From: an uncultured Collinsella sp.
GTDB lineage: Bacteria > Actinomycetota > Coriobacteriia > Coriobacteriales > Coriobacteriaceae
NCBI GenBank assembly: GCA_902489225.1
Contig: CABTZA010000099.1
Location: 1-6,721 of the forward strand
Length of the DNA stretch: 6,721 nucleotides
Direction of reading: 5' to 3'
Part shown: piece by piece, positions 4,668 to 6,721 of the stretch
How positions within the stretch are numbered: the stretch's first letter is position 1
How the letters are laid out: each line of letters begins with the position of its first letter
Notes under the pieces: generated by a model
Told to the model about the DNA's origin: nothing
Database searches by the model: none
What the model saw: the letters and a program-made list of their open reading frames with translations, nothing else
Program-made: the position numbers and the translations under genes

Positions 4668-6721
4668 ATGGCTGGTAATCACTTTAAGGGCAGCGATAGC
4701 GGCCGCCCTGCAGTTCCGCCGCGTCCGAACGGGGCTGGTAAGGCCGGCACGCCGGGCGGCGCTGGACAGGGCGGTTCCGGTAAGCGCGTGTCCCCGGGCG
4801 AGACGGCGATGTTTACCGCTCTGTACGAGCAGTCTCAAAAGGCAAAAAAGACCGGCCGTGCAAGAGGAAATGTCTTTGCGGGCGGTGCAACCTCCGCGTC
4901 GCAGCCGAGCGGGGCTCCTTCGGTACCTGCGAACAACGCAGGTGCTGCCAACGCCGCGAATGCCGCCGACAACGTTAATGCCGGCAAGGCCGGCAACAAT
5001 ACTCCCTCTGCCGGTGGCGCGGGGCTTACGGGTAACCTTGGCACGATTTACACCGGCGCCTCCGAGACTGGCACGTTCGCCCGCCTGGATGATAGCGGTG
5101 CCGAGTTTGCGGGCTCGGGTTCCAAGGAAGATTATTACGATTTTGGCTTGAACTACGGTAGCGACGCTTCGTCGAGTTCGACCTCTGACGGTCTGGTCCG
5201 TCATCGCCATCGCAAGGGCGAGCGCAAAAAGCGTCACACCGGCGCCATTATTGCCGCTGTGGTCGCGGTGCTTCTCGTTGCGCTTGGCGCAAGCGGCTTT
5301 ATGCTGCTTAACTCGGCAAAGACCGTAAAGAGCGAAGCGAAGGAGGCTGTCGAGATCGTCGGTGGCCTTAAGGACAAGGTCACGTCGGGCGATTTTTCGA
5401 CGCTGCCTGACGACGCGAAGAAGATCGATGAGCTCTGCAACAGCATGAAGGCGGAGACCTCGAGCCCGCTGTGGGCGGCGGCTTCGTTTATCCCGGTGTA
5501 TGGCAGCGATATCAATGCGGCCCGCACCATGATCGACGCCCTGTCCGATGTCTCGAGCAACGCGCTGGTTCCCATGGCCGATAACCTTTCGCAGGCTACG
5601 CCCGGCAAGCTGTTCCAGGACGGCATGATTAACGTGTCCGCGCTGCAGGCGGTCGCCGATTCGCTTTCCAGCAGCTCGAAGGTGTTCAAGAGCGCCAACG
5701 AGAAGGTCCAGGGCATTGGCGATACTCATATTTCCCAGGTGACCGAGCTGGTCGATAAGGCCAAGGACGGCTTTGCCACCCTCAACGGCGCGGTTGACGC
5801 GGCGGAGAAGGTCGCCCCCGTCCTTCCCCAGATGCTCGGCGCCAACGGCCAGACGCGCAACTACCTTATGTACGCCATGAACAACGTCGAGATTCGTGCC
5901 TGCGGCGGCTTTGGCGGTTCGCAGGGCCTGATTTCGGTCACCGACGGTCAGATGTCGATTGGCGAGTTTGTTCCCCGCATTGGACTCAGCGAGGATGAGG
6001 CGGTCGAGAGCGTCGACGAAGAGGATGAGGCGCTGTTCGGCAACCACAGTAACCTGTACAACTCGGGTAACACCTATTCGCCCGATTGGCCGCGCAACTC
6101 GCAGCGTGTCGCCGCTCTGTGGAAATCTCAGTATGGCCAAGACGTTGATGGCGTCATCGGTATCGACCCGGTGTTCCTGCAGTATCTGCTGGGCCTTGTC
6201 GGCAATGTCTCGCTGCCCGACGGCACGGTTGTCGACGGCACCAATGCGGCCAAAGTCCTCATGCACGACGTGTACTGGAACTATCCGGTCGAGGAGTCGG
6301 ACGGCATCTTTGCAGCCGTTGCCAGCGCCGCCTTCGACAAGATTCTCGGCGGCATCGGTGATGTTGATGTTACGAAGCTCGTCAGCGCCGTTGAGCGCGG
6401 TGCCGAAGAGGGCCGCCTGATCGCGTGGATGAAAAACGACGACGAGCAGAACGCTATCAAGGAAATGAACATCGACGCCTCACTGCCCGATCCGGACGAC
6501 CCGAGCGAGGATCCCGTTGCCGGTGTCTACTTTAACAACCTGAGCTTCTCCAAGCTCGATTGGTACCTCAACGCCGATACGCAGATTGGGCAGGGCGTCA
6601 AGAATGGCGACGGCACGTGCTCCTATCGCATCACCGTCACCCTGACGAACATCATGACGCAGGAAGAGGCCGGCAAGCTGCCCGACTACGTTGCGGCGAG
6701 CGCACCCGATGCCGCGCGTGA
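4668..6721 (+). CDS. DUF4012 membrane-anchored extracytoplasmic protein, C-terminus beyond the window
   Basis: The start ATG at 4668 has GAGGA seven bases upstream, and 684 codons are open to the right edge. Residues 1-190 are a low-complexity, Gly/Ala/Asn/Ser-rich region with scattered Lys/Arg, ending in the basic block RHRHRKGERKKRH. A single membrane helix follows at about 192-214 (AIIAAVVAVLLVALGASGFMLL). The basic block before it predicts an inside N-terminus and outside C-terminus. From 215 is a helical, Lys/Glu/Asp/Ser-rich part, then the DUF4012 core: NYLMYAMNNVEIRACGGFGG near 398-417, GSQGLISVTDGQ, the acidic run EDEAVESVDEEDEAL, YSPDWPRNSQRVAALW, and DGVIGIDPVFLQYLLGLVG. These match the family pattern (NNAELRATGGFxGS, SPDFPxSA, DGVIAIDP). 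The family is widespread in actinobacteria and often lies near cell-surface polysaccharide genes, but its activity is not established. No partner envelope gene is visible in the window. The identification is firm; the role is unknown. Confidence 0.93.
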   Translation, partial: MAGNHFKGSDSGRPAVPPRPNGAGKAGTPGGAGQGGSGKRVSPGETAMFTALYEQSQKAKKTGRARGNVFAGGATSASQPSGAPSVPANNAGAANAANAADNVNAGKAGNNTPSAGGAGLTGNLGTIYTGASETGTFARLDDSGAEFAGSGSKEDYYDFGLNYGSDASSSSTSDGLVRHRHRKGERKKRHTGAIIAAVVAVLLVALGASGFMLLNSAKTVKSEAKEAVEIVGGLKDKVTSGDFSTLPDDAKKIDELCNSMKAETSSPLWAAASFIPVYGSDINAARTMIDALSDVSSNALVPMADNLSQATPGKLFQDGMINVSALQAVADSLSSSSKVFKSANEKVQGIGDTHISQVTELVDKAKDGFATLNGAVDAAEKVAPVLPQMLGANGQTRNYLMYAMNNVEIRACGGFGGSQGLISVTDGQMSIGEFVPRIGLSEDEAVESVDEEDEALFGNHSNLYNSGNTYSPDWPRNSQRVAALWKSQYGQDVDGVIGIDPVFLQYLLGLVGNVSLPDGTVVDGTNAAKVLMHDVYWNYPVEESDGIFAAVASAAFDKILGGIGDVDVTKLVSAVERGAEEGRLIAWMKNDDEQNAIKEMNIDASLPDPDDPSEDPVAGVYFNNLSFSKLDWYLNADTQIGQGVKNGDGTCSYRITVTLTNIMTQEEAGKLPDYVAASAPDAAR

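Noticed and set aside
4638..6266. A 542-codon open frame on the minus strand
   Set aside because: It is antisense to the DUF4012 gene, whose product has clear family motifs, a membrane helix and a good ribosome site. The antisense product is Arg/Ala/Val-rich with no motif; such frames arise from G+C-biased codon use on the opposite strand.
1..6721. CRISPR array, insertion sequence or transposase
   Set aside because: No regularly spaced repeats, terminal inverted repeats around a gene, or DDE-type transposase motifs were seen on either strand.

Overview
The window is about 60% G+C bacterial chromosomal DNA with good Shine-Dalgarno sites and short intergenic gaps. Codon choice, the protein types and the lone tRNA-Val suggest a gut actinobacterium of the Coriobacteriia (Collinsella-like). 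That assignment is an inference from general appearance; the window has no rRNA or other phylogenetic marker.

Layout, left to right. (1) 1-475, minus strand: the first 158 codons of an unrecognised protein with a GTG start, cut by the window edge. (2) 476-690: a divergent intergenic region with short inverted repeats. (3) 691-1773, plus: a predicted two-domain nuclease, with an SRA/PUA-like N-terminal region and a C-terminal HNH domain, resembling McrA-type modification-dependent restriction enzymes. (4) 1896-2180, plus: a 94-residue protein with two CPxCG zinc knuckles. (5) 2219-2905, minus: a DUF5710 protein with two extra CxxC pairs, convergent with the previous gene. (6) 3086-3264, minus: a complete tRNA-Val(GAC) unit with an AT-rich UP-like block upstream (3269-3280), a sigma70-type promoter and a strong intrinsic terminator. 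(7) 3496-4518, plus: a ten-helix EamA/DMT-family transporter with a long hydrophilic N-terminus. (8) 4668 to the right edge, plus: a DUF4012 membrane-anchored extracytoplasmic protein, truncated by the window.

The window reads as ordinary core chromosome on the right (tRNA, transporter, envelope protein). The stretch at about 690-2905 is more accessory: an orphan nuclease of the restriction type with lower G+C in sampled lines, then two small cysteine-rich proteins of unknown role. Nothing proves that these three genes work together; their adjacency makes it a testable idea. There is no methyltransferase, integrase, transposase, CRISPR array or rRNA in the window.
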